Below are positions 1 through 5,098 of a stretch of 5,098 bases of DNA, one piece after another. Position 1 is the first letter of the stretch. Each line of letters starts with the position of its first letter. A model generated the notes under the pieces. It was given only the letters and a program-made list of their open reading frames with translations. It made no database searches and had not been told where the DNA came from. This DNA comes from Saprospiraceae bacterium (GTDB lineage: Bacteria; Bacteroidota; Bacteroidia; Chitinophagales; Saprospiraceae): positions 1 through 5,098 of the forward strand of contig JABDJM010000149.1 in the NCBI GenBank assembly GCA_013002475.1. The letters run 5' to 3'. Position numbers and translations under genes: made by a program.

Positions 1-556
1 GATAAGATCTGTCGCTGTAGGTGGTCGCACTTAGCTTAAGTTGCCAGGGCTTAGTATTTCGAAAAAGCAATTCAATATTGATATTCCCAAAATGTTGATC
101 CATGAGATCTCTTTCCACCTCCTCCCGTCTCATTGGAGGTTTTAAGTAATGTCTTTCCAGTTCCTCCGTCCATTGTCCCTGCGAATAACTTTTACTGTCC
201 GACAAATATGACCGGTAGCCAAGACTCAATACCTGATCTTTGAAGTGATCAAAAATCGCCTGGCTTTCCTTACGCGCAAATTTTCCATCCCAAAGATGCA
301 GGACGAATCCTTTTGAAGAGCGAGTATTCAAAAAGTCAATTCCATCATCCAGACCTTCTCCTTTATTCCTGCTTAACTGGTATTGATCTTTGATCCAATC
401 CTTAAACCTAAAATGCTTTAGAGATTGCAAATACGTTTCTTTGAAAATTTGATCCTCAGGGCTACGCTCAATGAGTGTGTGTGTCACGGGTTGTTGCCGG
501 CTGCTTTGTTCAGCCTGACCAAAAAGCTTCTTTACTTGTGACCAGAGATCAGACAC
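1..556 (-). CDS. Hypothetical protein, N-terminal 185 residues, cut by the left edge
   Basis: I do not recognise this protein. The minus-strand frame is open from a stop at 578-580 to the window edge, giving 185 complete codons. There is no ATG near its beginning. GTG at 556-554 is the only common start codon before well-conserved-looking sequence, giving (M)SDLWSQVKKLFG; ATT and ATC codons just upstream are possible but rare starts. The first in-frame ATGs lie far inside, around residue 130 onward. It has no signal peptide or membrane segment. It is rich in charged and aromatic residues and looks like a soluble cytoplasmic protein. A recognisable core is GFVLHLWDGKFARKES at about residues 83-98, which looks like a beta strand followed by a helix. 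It begins 11 bases after the cvpA stop on the same strand, so the two are probably co-transcribed. The reading frame is secure; the function is unknown. Confidence 0.75.
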   Translation of the reverse strand, partial: MSDLWSQVKKLFGQAEQSSRQQPVTHTLIERSPEDQIFKETYLQSLKHFRFKDWIKDQYQLSRNKGEGLDDGIDFLNTRSSKGFVLHLWDGKFARKESQAIFDHFKDQVLSLGYRSYLSDSKSYSQGQWTEELERHYLKPPMRREEVERDLMDQHFGNINIELLFRNTKPWQLKLSATTYSDRSY

Positions 557-567
557 AATGATGTTGT

Positions 568-1107
568 TTAATTGTTTTTATCCTTCCCCAACTGTTCGAT
601 CATTTCGTTGGCATCATTCCAAAATTCAATAAACAGAGGTTTCACTTTTTCTGCCAGTTCCCGGCTTGCCTCCGGCACATCCTCTAATATTGGATAAGTC
701 ATGGAGTCGGCCTTGGCCCTTGGACTAATAACCCCGGCCTGATCAACAAACCAAAGCAGGACAGAAAAGAAAATTCCAAAAACCATAGAAAGGAGAATGC
801 CCCCTGCAACCTTATTTAATATGTTGAGCTTGATCTTTTGGAGAAACTTTTCCAGGCCCTTTGCCACCAACCGTATCAGGAGCATAATGGCCACGAAGGT
901 TAGAACAAACCCGAGCAGAAAGATCAGCGGATTGGATGATTTGAATAGATTCTCCAGGAGATTAGTGGTCACCGGAGAAAACTTAAAGGCGATCAATAGC
1001 CCAAAAAAGATGGAAAGGATCCCAAAAATAGTTCGAATGATCCCTCTGGAATAGCCCATCCAGAACCCAATTGCCAGGATTCCCAGGCATAGAATATCAA
1101 TAATCAT
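568..1107 (-). CDS. cvpA: CvpA family integral membrane protein
   Basis: This 179-residue protein has the CvpA (colicin V production protein) layout: a short start leading directly into membrane helices, with D4, G14, G18 and R21 in the typical D-x9-G-x3-G-x2-R arrangement. Four hydrophobic segments lie at about 2-18, 23-43, 60-82 and 97-121. A small-residue-rich LNKVAGGILL stretch opens the last one. After the helices comes a polar tail with the family's S-x-x-YP motif (S135, Y138, P139) and an amphipathic C-terminus. Length is normal for the family. CvpA proteins act in the cytoplasmic membrane; in enterobacteria they affect envelope stress tolerance and colicin V export, but the biochemical role is unsettled. 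ATG 1107 is the first start after an in-frame stop at 1111-1113. It is transcribed divergently from yebC and probably together with the unknown gene that follows it. I saw no convincing promoter for it in the 120-base spacer. Confidence 0.88.
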   Translation of the reverse strand: MIIDILCLGILAIGFWMGYSRGIIRTIFGILSIFFGLLIAFKFSPVTTNLLENLFKSSNPLIFLLGFVLTFVAIMLLIRLVAKGLEKFLQKIKLNILNKVAGGILLSMVFGIFFSVLLWFVDQAGVISPRAKADSMTYPILEDVPEASRELAEKVKPLFIEFWNDANEMIEQLGKDKNN

Positions 1108-1202
1108 ATTTCAAATATCACAAAATCAACTAATAAGTGTTGACTCCTTCGATGAGACAGGCTAAAAGTAGGACCAGCTTCTGCAAAAAATTTAGGAAAG
1201 GC

Positions 1203-1210
1203 TTAATTTG
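1203..1210 (+). promoter_or_regulatory. Weak candidate -7 box for yebC
   Basis: TTAATTTG matches the Bacteroidota -7 consensus TAnnTTTG at all but the second base and sits 17 bases before the yebC ATG, implying a leader of roughly 10-13 nt. No clear TTG or TTTG is present 19-21 bases upstream; the best there is TTCTG at 1179-1183. The match is therefore suggestive only. Confidence 0.3.
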
Positions 1211-1219
1211 GCGCCAAAT
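1206..1219. promoter_or_regulatory. Perfect 14-bp palindrome, candidate operator in the cvpA/yebC spacer
   Basis: ATTTGGCGCCAAAT reads identically on both strands, with no mismatch and no spacer. It lies 8 bases before the yebC ATG and overlaps both the weak -7 box at 1203-1210 and the likely transcription start. A dimeric repressor bound here would block yebC initiation and could also affect the divergent cvpA promoter. The GC-rich core (GGCGCC) stands out in an otherwise AT-rich spacer. The symmetry is directly visible; the operator role is inferred from position, and I cannot name a regulator with this site. In RNA it would form only a tight stem without a proper loop, so a DNA-level role is more likely than a hairpin. 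Confidence 0.4.
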
Positions 1220-1227
1220 AACTATTC

Positions 1228-1938
1228 ATGGGAAGAGCATTTGAATATCGTAGGGCCGCCAAAGAAAAGCGATGGGGCCATATGTCCAGAATATTCCCAA
1301 AGCTGGCAAAGGCAATAACGATCGCTGCCAAAGAAGGGGGACCAGATCCGGAGATGAACTCCAAATTGAGATTGGCTATTCAGAATGCCAAGACTCAGAA
1401 TATGCCTAAGGACAATATTCAGAATGCCATCAAAAGAGCGGCCGGGAAAGATGCTGAGGACTACACGGAAGTAAACTATGAAGGGAAAGGACCGCACGGA
1501 GTCCTGGTCTTCGTGGAATGTGCCACAGATAACACCACCCGGACAGTTGCTAACGTAAAATCATATTTTAATAAGGCCGGTGGAGGTTTGGTGCCGACCG
1601 GATCTTTAGAATTCATGTTTAACAGAAAGGCTGTTTTCCAGTTTGCAAAGTCGGATGAAATCGACCTTGAGGAGTTGGAACTGGATCTGATAGATGCTGG
1701 ACTGGAAGAACTAGAAGTAGCCGACGAGACCGTCTACGCATATGGAGACTATAAAAACTTCGGAAGTTTGTCTGAAGCCTTCACCGAAAAAGGAATTGAA
1801 GTTGCCAAAGGAAACCTTCAGCGAATTCCTACTTCACCCGTAGAGTTTACCGAGGACAAAATGGAGGACATCGAAAAATTCCTCGACAAGGTCGAAGAAG
1901 ATGACGATGTGCAGGCCGTCTATACCAACACTCTTTAG
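1228..1938 (+). CDS. yebC: YebC/PmpR/TACO1 family protein
   Basis: This 236-residue protein is full length for the YebC family, which is widespread in bacteria and related to mitochondrial TACO1. Family motifs occur in order: EGGPDP (36-41), NMPKDNI (58-64), YEGKGPHG (84-91), [10 protein letters not shown] (101-110), GSLEFMF (125-131) and the acidic C-terminal DDVQAVYTN (226-234). The N-terminus reads [16 protein letters not shown] in place of the AGHSKW of proteobacterial and many Firmicute members, a variant familiar from Bacteroidota. The family was long annotated as a transcriptional regulator. Later work on TACO1 and bacterial homologues points instead to action on the ribosome, helping translation through difficult stretches such as consecutive prolines. 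ATG 1228 is fixed by an in-frame TAA at 1219-1221. The gene is divergent from cvpA and ends in a 4-base tail-to-tail overlap with the S9 peptidase gene. Identification is secure; which activity applies here is not shown by sequence. Confidence 0.95.
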   Translation: MGRAFEYRRAAKEKRWGHMSRIFPKLAKAITIAAKEGGPDPEMNSKLRLAIQNAKTQNMPKDNIQNAIKRAAGKDAEDYTEVNYEGKGPHGVLVFVECATDNTTRTVANVKSYFNKAGGGLVPTGSLEFMFNRKAVFQFAKSDEIDLEELELDLIDAGLEELEVADETVYAYGDYKNFGSLSEAFTEKGIEVAKGNLQRIPTSPVEFTEDKMEDIEKFLDKVEEDDDVQAVYTNTL

Positions 1939-3854
1939 GCCAGGTGTTTTTTCAGAAACCCAATCGCAGCTTTATACATTTCAAATGAGTTTTCCTCATT
2001 GGCAAATCCATGTCCCTCGTCATACTTAACCATGTAGGGTACATCAATTCCCCGTGATCTTATACTCTTTACGATCTGATCTGATTCATCAATATTAACC
2101 CTCGGGTCGTTGGCTCCCTGGACTACGAAGAGCGGAGCCTTTATCTTGTCAGCTTGTAAAGCCGGAGAAGTTTCTGCCAAGGCTTCCTTATCACGATCCG
2201 GATGTCCAACCATTTCGTACATCATTTCTAAATAGGGCTTCCAATAAGGAGGGATGGTATTAAAAAAGGTGAACAAGTTTGACACGCCGACATAATCGAT
2301 GCCGCAGGAATATAGATCCGGTGTAAATGTAAGTCCCGCCAGGGTGGCATAGCCTCCGTAGCTGCCTCCATAGATTGCGATCCGGGCAGGGTCAGCGATC
2401 CCCTCTTTGATCAACCATTGGACTCCATCTGTAATGTCATCCTGCATAGTCCGGCCCCATTGCTTAAAACTGCTTTCCCAAAAATCTCGGCCGAAGCCGG
2501 TGCTTCCCCTGAAGTTCATCTGGAAAACAGCGTATCCACGGCTGGCCAGCAATTGGACCTCCGGATTAAAACCCCAATGGTCCCTGTGCCATGGCCCACC
2601 ATGAGGATTAATAACCACAGGTAAATTTTCTGAAACACCCTTGGGCACAGTTAGGTAACCGTAGATAGTTTTTCCATCCCTGCTTTCATAAGCTATGGGC
2701 TTCATGTCCGCCATATCTTCCTTATTCAACCAGGGGCTGACATCAGTGATATGGTTCAGACTTTTATCATTCTTGTTGAAATGATAATAGGAACCTCTGG
2801 TTTTATCCGAGTAGGTACGAACGATGAAATTTTCCTCCGCCCTGTCCGTGCTACTTATAATCACTTCCTCATCCGGAAATTGCTTTTCCAAAAAGCTAAA
2901 GAGCTCTTCATGCTCAGGATCCAGAAAATGGTAATGGTTTTTTTCAAAGTAGTACTTAACCGCAGTTAATTTTTTATATCTCCTCGAATATTTTAAATCG
3001 GAAACATCCACAACGGGATGTTCAAAGAGAGGAGCCCCAACCTCCTTACCAGTATGCATATCCATCTTAACGATCACCGTCCGGTCCCTTCCTTGATTGC
3101 TACTCAACCAAACACAATGAGGGTCTTTGAAATCGAAAAACAAGGGAGCAATACTGATCCGGAAATCTACCTTAAGAACTTCCTTAAATGGCTCTCCCTC
3201 TTCGTCCCGGTACATCAACACGGTTTCAATCCCATTGACCACTTTCGTAGCCATACGAAGTTTACCATCATGGTCGGTGATCCAGGAGCTAATAGGTTCC
3301 ATCGGATCATTATTTTCAGCAAGCTGCCGAAACTCTCCAGTGTGAACATTGATCACATAAGGCTCAAATAGGGCAGGATTATTTTTATTCATCCCAATGA
3401 TGATCTCCTCTTCATTTTCAGGGAGGTCGTCGATCAGCTCGATCCGGATCTTTTCAAAAGGAGTAAGGTCTTTTGGATTTCCGCCATCCAGGTCCACCGC
3501 GTACATCTTATAGTTTTCATCCCCGCCACTATCCTTCACATAAACCAGGCGCGTCTTTGTTACCCACAAATACCCGGCAATGTTCCGATCTGTTTCTTCG
3601 GTGATCCTAATGGCAGAATCTTGACCGATCTTTTGAATGAAAATGTTATTCCTCCGTTGGTATGGTCCCAGGTAGGCATAGTATTTTCCACCAGGTGATA
3701 TTTTATAGTTTGATCTTTCAGGAAGACGAAAAAAATCTTCGATCTGATAGGAGTGGTCATCCGCATCTTCCTTGTACAATTGAGCCAGGTCTTCAGCAGG
3801 TGTTGGAAGGGAGGGGTCCCCGGGAAGCGTTGGTTTTTCTAGTTCTACAGCCAT
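1935..3854 (-). CDS. S9 (prolyl oligopeptidase) family serine peptidase, cytoplasmic
   Basis: The 639-residue product has the two-domain S9 layout. Residues about 40-375 form a degenerate beta-propeller, with repeated segments such as [13 protein letters not shown] (52-64), [18 protein letters not shown] (108-125) and [10 protein letters not shown] (191-200). Residues about 385-639 form an alpha/beta hydrolase domain. Hallmarks are NPHGGPW (416-422), supplying the oxyanion region, the nucleophile elbow GGSYGG with Ser498, Asp583 in GANDPRVN, and His615 in DEGHGF, so the triad is complete. Such enzymes cleave short peptides or remove acyl-amino acids at the N-terminus; the propeller limits substrate size. 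The exact specificity cannot be read from sequence. There is no signal peptide, unlike many Bacteroidota S9 members, so it should be cytoplasmic. ATG 3854 is fixed by an in-frame stop at 3858-3860. The first 35 residues are a proline-rich extension ahead of the usual DFFR-like family start. It appears to be transcribed alone from the promoter at 3872-3904. Confidence 0.95.
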   Translation of the reverse strand: MAVELEKPTLPGDPSLPTPAEDLAQLYKEDADDHSYQIEDFFRLPERSNYKISPGGKYYAYLGPYQRRNNIFIQKIGQDSAIRITEETDRNIAGYLWVTKTRLVYVKDSGGDENYKMYAVDLDGGNPKDLTPFEKIRIELIDDLPENEEEIIIGMNKNNPALFEPYVINVHTGEFRQLAENNDPMEPISSWITDHDGKLRMATKVVNGIETVLMYRDEEGEPFKEVLKVDFRISIAPLFFDFKDPHCVWLSSNQGRDRTVIVKMDMHTGKEVGAPLFEHPVVDVSDLKYSRRYKKLTAVKYYFEKNHYHFLDPEHEELFSFLEKQFPDEEVIISSTDRAEENFIVRTYSDKTRGSYYHFNKNDKSLNHITDVSPWLNKEDMADMKPIAYESRDGKTIYGYLTVPKGVSENLPVVINPHGGPWHRDHWGFNPEVQLLASRGYAVFQMNFRGSTGFGRDFWESSFKQWGRTMQDDITDGVQWLIKEGIADPARIAIYGGSYGGYATLAGLTFTPDLYSCGIDYVGVSNLFTFFNTIPPYWKPYLEMMYEMVGHPDRDKEALAETSPALQADKIKAPLFVVQGANDPRVNIDESDQIVKSIRSRGIDVPYMVKYDEGHGFANEENSFEMYKAAIGFLKKHLA

Positions 3855-3871
3855 GAATTAAAATTTGAGCA

Positions 3872-3904
3872 CAAATGTAGGTTTTCTGGCCACCTATGAA
3901 CAAA
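3872..3904 (-). promoter_or_regulatory. Bacteroidota-type sigma-70 promoter for the S9 peptidase gene
   Basis: On the minus strand a TTTG (-33 box, 3904-3901) is followed after 21 bases by TACATTTG (3879-3872), a full match to the TAnnTTTG -7 box. The spacing fits the 19-21 bases reported for Bacteroides and the 17-23 reported for Flavobacterium. Transcription would start near 3866-3868, giving a short leader of about 12-14 nt that is AT-rich and lacks a Shine-Dalgarno sequence, as is usual in this phylum. The match is seen directly; activity is inferred. Confidence 0.7.
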
Positions 3905-4083
3905 AATCCAAACGAGGGTTTAGGACCTTGTACCAATTCCCCATTTTTTTCCGTTTAATGATTGTAAATCCCAAAAAAAGACCAGATTTTAGTGCTGGCT
4001 CCCCATAAAAGACTCTAAATTCCCCAATTAGAGGAATTTACCTTATCATTGAATTTCAATCTAATTTGCCCTGAGCCACCAGT
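3905..4083. other. Divergent intergenic region upstream of the 4084 gene
   Basis: This is the part of the 229-base spacer not used by the S9 promoter. It contains no ORF of note. A weak -7-like TAATTTG lies at 4062-4068, one spacer base short of TAnnTTTG and without a convincing TTG at the right distance, so no firm promoter for the plus-strand gene can be named. A 13-bp palindrome ATTGAA-T-TTCAAT (4048-4060) lies just before it. Together with the hairpin pair at 4013-4040, it makes the last 70 bases before the gene rich in dyad symmetry. Confidence 0.4.
4013..4040. repeat. Overlapping inverted repeats in the S9/4084 divergent spacer
   Basis: Two alternative hairpins share sequence here. TAAATTCC (4016-4023) pairs perfectly with GGAATTTA (4033-4040) around a 9-base loop. 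Alternatively CTCTAAATT (4013-4021) pairs with AATTAGAG (4026-4033) around CCCC, with one unpaired A. The two are mutually exclusive. Neither is followed by a T-run on the plus strand. No gene ends here, so a terminator is unlikely. It lies 44-71 bases before the 4084 gene and may be a regulator site or part of its 5' region. The stems are short and AT-rich, so chance is possible. Confidence 0.35.
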
Positions 4084-4590
4084 ATGAGAACAAGAAACAC
4101 TTATTCGACACTTATTCTGCTGTTTGTAGCTACTGTGACTTGGGGACAGCTGTCTTCCTCTCAATCACCGGCACAGCCCTTACCTTCTGTATTTTTTATT
4201 GGCGAACACGAAAAAGCTTTTGATGGTTTAAGTTTTGATTACAGGACTTCCTTGTTGGAGGCTTGTGATGAAAACATGGATATGGCTTTCAAAAAGTGGT
4301 TGAGCATGTTAAAGGAAATGGAGTCTTTTGCCGAGGTGAATGGCATGGATATCAAGGGAGTTAAAATTTGGTTGAATGTATTTTGGAATGAGGAGGGTAA
4401 AGTGGATTACCTTGCCTACCATCTTAAACCTCAGTCTAAGAATGTTGATACCCGCTTTTTGACTGCGCTCTTCAAAGAGTTTATTGGGGTGTATCAAACA
4501 TCCATTGATCATCCGGAAAAATTTTCCCATTACGGGATTGCCAGTTTCCCTGTGTACACCAAGCCTACGATCGAAAAATCCGGGCAGTAA
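4084..4590 (+). CDS. Exported protein of unknown function, 168 residues
   Basis: I do not recognise a named family. The N-terminus is a typical Sec signal peptide: basic start MRTRN, hydrophobic LILLFVATVTW (10-20), and a probable signal peptidase I site after G21 (T-W-G before Q22). There is no lipobox cysteine, so the mature protein should be soluble in the periplasm or beyond. A Ser/Gln/Pro linker (22-35) is followed by a mixed domain. Its most family-like part is KIWLNVFWNEEGKVDYLAYHL (94-114), two predicted beta strands joined by a turn. This is followed by a helix with FLTALFKEFIGVY (125-137) and a FSHYGIASFP ending. The strand-turn-strand-helix order loosely recalls the TonB C-terminal fold, but this is inference without an alignment. 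ATG 4084 is the first start after an in-frame TGA at 4072-4074. It converges on the HTTM gene with a 2-base gap. Confidence 0.8.
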   Translation: MRTRNTYSTLILLFVATVTWGQLSSSQSPAQPLPSVFFIGEHEKAFDGLSFDYRTSLLEACDENMDMAFKKWLSMLKEMESFAEVNGMDIKGVKIWLNVFWNEEGKVDYLAYHLKPQSKNVDTRFLTALFKEFIGVYQTSIDHPEKFSHYGIASFPVYTKPTIEKSGQ

Positions 4591-4592
4591 TT

Positions 4593-5098
4593 CTAATCCT
4601 CTTCTTTTTCTTCAGGAAGGATCCAGCTTTTGCTCTTGAAAAAGTCCCAGGGTTCTGAACCAAGATCTATCTCTGGGTCTACGAAATTTTGATATTTCCT
4701 GTAGTTTAATCGGCACTGGATATTGGCATAGACCCCAACTTCTTTCCAACCCTTTTTCTCGTAAATCGATTTTATATGTTGTCCTGTCTGCCAGATCATG
4801 TCAGGGTGGGTATACATTTTCCTTGCAAACTTTGCATTCATTAACGTATGGGGTCTGACAACTTCACTCTGCCCGCCTGTCCCTTTTACCGTAAAGCTTC
4901 CCTTCCCGGTTTTATGTCTGAGCATCATTCTCCAGGAATAGCGGTGGCCTTCTTCTGTCCATGCTACATCGCCCTGGAAAAGGTGATGACGTAGTGGTAA
5001 AAGAAGGTGAATGACAAAAAGGATAGCCAGACCGATTGAGCCAAACTTTCCAAGGAAATAGTTTTCCGGTGCCTCCTGTTTTTTGCTTACTCCCAGGG
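4593..5098 (-). CDS. HTTM-domain (vitamin K-dependent gamma-carboxylase-like) protein, C-terminal part
   Basis: The frame is open from the right edge to TAG at 4595-4593, giving 167 residues; the start lies outside the window. A shorter reading from the internal ATG at 4928 would cut through conserved sequence and is not the real start. The fragment has a hydrophobic segment (IGLAILFVIHLLLPLRHHLF), then the family signature GDVAWTEEGHRYSWRMMLR, then a soluble C-terminal region with VRPHTLM, KMYTHPDMIWQ and VGVYANIQCRLNYR, ending in an acidic tail. These match the C-terminal part of bacterial HTTM proteins, integral membrane homologues of vitamin K-dependent gamma-glutamyl carboxylase, typically around 450 residues. 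The reaction of most bacterial members is unknown, and carboxylase activity should not be assumed. The upstream catalytic-region residues cannot be checked here. Confidence 0.88.
   Translation of the reverse strand, partial: LGVSKKQEAPENYFLGKFGSIGLAILFVIHLLLPLRHHLFQGDVAWTEEGHRYSWRMMLRHKTGKGSFTVKGTGGQSEVVRPHTLMNAKFARKMYTHPDMIWQTGQHIKSIYEKKGWKEVGVYANIQCRLNYRKYQNFVDPEIDLGSEPWDFFKSKSWILPEEKEED

Noticed and set aside
1105..1143. Dyads ATATTT-C-AAATAT (1106-1118) and TCAAC-N8-GTTGA (1126-1143) near the cvpA start.
   Set aside because: They are short and AT-rich or widely spaced, and the first overlaps the start codon. They are not distinguishable from chance in a spacer of this composition.
1163..1170. 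A -7-like TACTTTTA on the minus strand as a cvpA promoter.
   Set aside because: It has one mismatch at the conserved final G, and the only TTG upstream is 13 bases away instead of about 19-21, so I do not call it.
1378..1429. A 13-base direct repeat, ATTCAGAATGCCA, at 1378-1390 and 1417-1429.
   Set aside because: It lies in frame inside yebC, 39 bases apart, and both copies encode IQNA in conserved helices of the family. It is explained by protein sequence rather than by a DNA element.
2407..3371. Plus-strand open frames of 65-117 codons within the S9 gene.
   Set aside because: They are antisense shadows of a well-conserved coding region, with no recognisable domains and no start context of their own.
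1228..3854. A functional link between YebC (proline-stretch translation) and the S9 prolyl oligopeptidase-family gene because they are adjacent.
   Set aside because: The genes are convergent, not co-transcribed, and the shared word proline reflects unrelated activities. Nothing in the sequence supports a joint role.
4596..4622. Possible terminator between the convergent 4084 and HTTM genes: ATCCT/AGGAT around a T-rich run.
   Set aside because: The stem is only five pairs, and the T-rich stretch is the complement of Glu/Lys codons at the HTTM C-terminus. It does not form a stem followed by a T-run.

Overview
The window looks like ordinary chromosomal DNA from a member of the Bacteroidota, probably a marine flavobacterial or saprospirial lineage. 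Four things point there: the YebC protein begins with the Bacteroidota-style MGRAFEYR rather than AGHSKW; a promoter matches the Bacteroidota sigma consensus (TTTG-N21-TAnnTTTG); no Shine-Dalgarno sequence is evident before the starts examined; and the HTTM-family C-terminus is of a type I know from this phylum. Base composition looks even throughout. I see no mobile element, CRISPR array, tRNA or rRNA.

Layout. Positions 1-1107 are a minus-strand pair: a four-helix CvpA-family membrane protein (1107 to 568), followed 11 bases later by an unrecognised soluble protein that starts at GTG 556 and runs off the left edge. A 120-base divergent spacer (1108-1227), holding a perfect 14-bp palindrome next to the yebC start, separates this pair from plus-strand yebC (1228-1938). 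YebC ends tail to tail, with a 4-base overlap, against a large minus-strand S9-family serine peptidase (3854 to 1935). That peptidase has a complete Ser-Asp-His triad and a good Bacteroidota promoter just upstream. A 229-base spacer (3855-4083) carries the promoter and several small inverted repeats. Then comes a plus-strand exported protein of unknown function (4084-4590), tail to tail, with a 2-base gap, with the C-terminal part of an HTTM (vitamin K-dependent gamma-carboxylase-like) membrane protein on the minus strand that enters from the right edge.

The genes do not form an obvious pathway. They are closely packed housekeeping or conserved genes with alternating orientation: a translation-associated factor, a cytoplasmic peptidase, two membrane proteins and two proteins of unknown function. 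I found no convincing evidence of a new multi-gene system. The most checkable points are the palindrome in the cvpA/yebC spacer, the unrecognised GTG-start gene behind cvpA, and the small exported protein at 4084.
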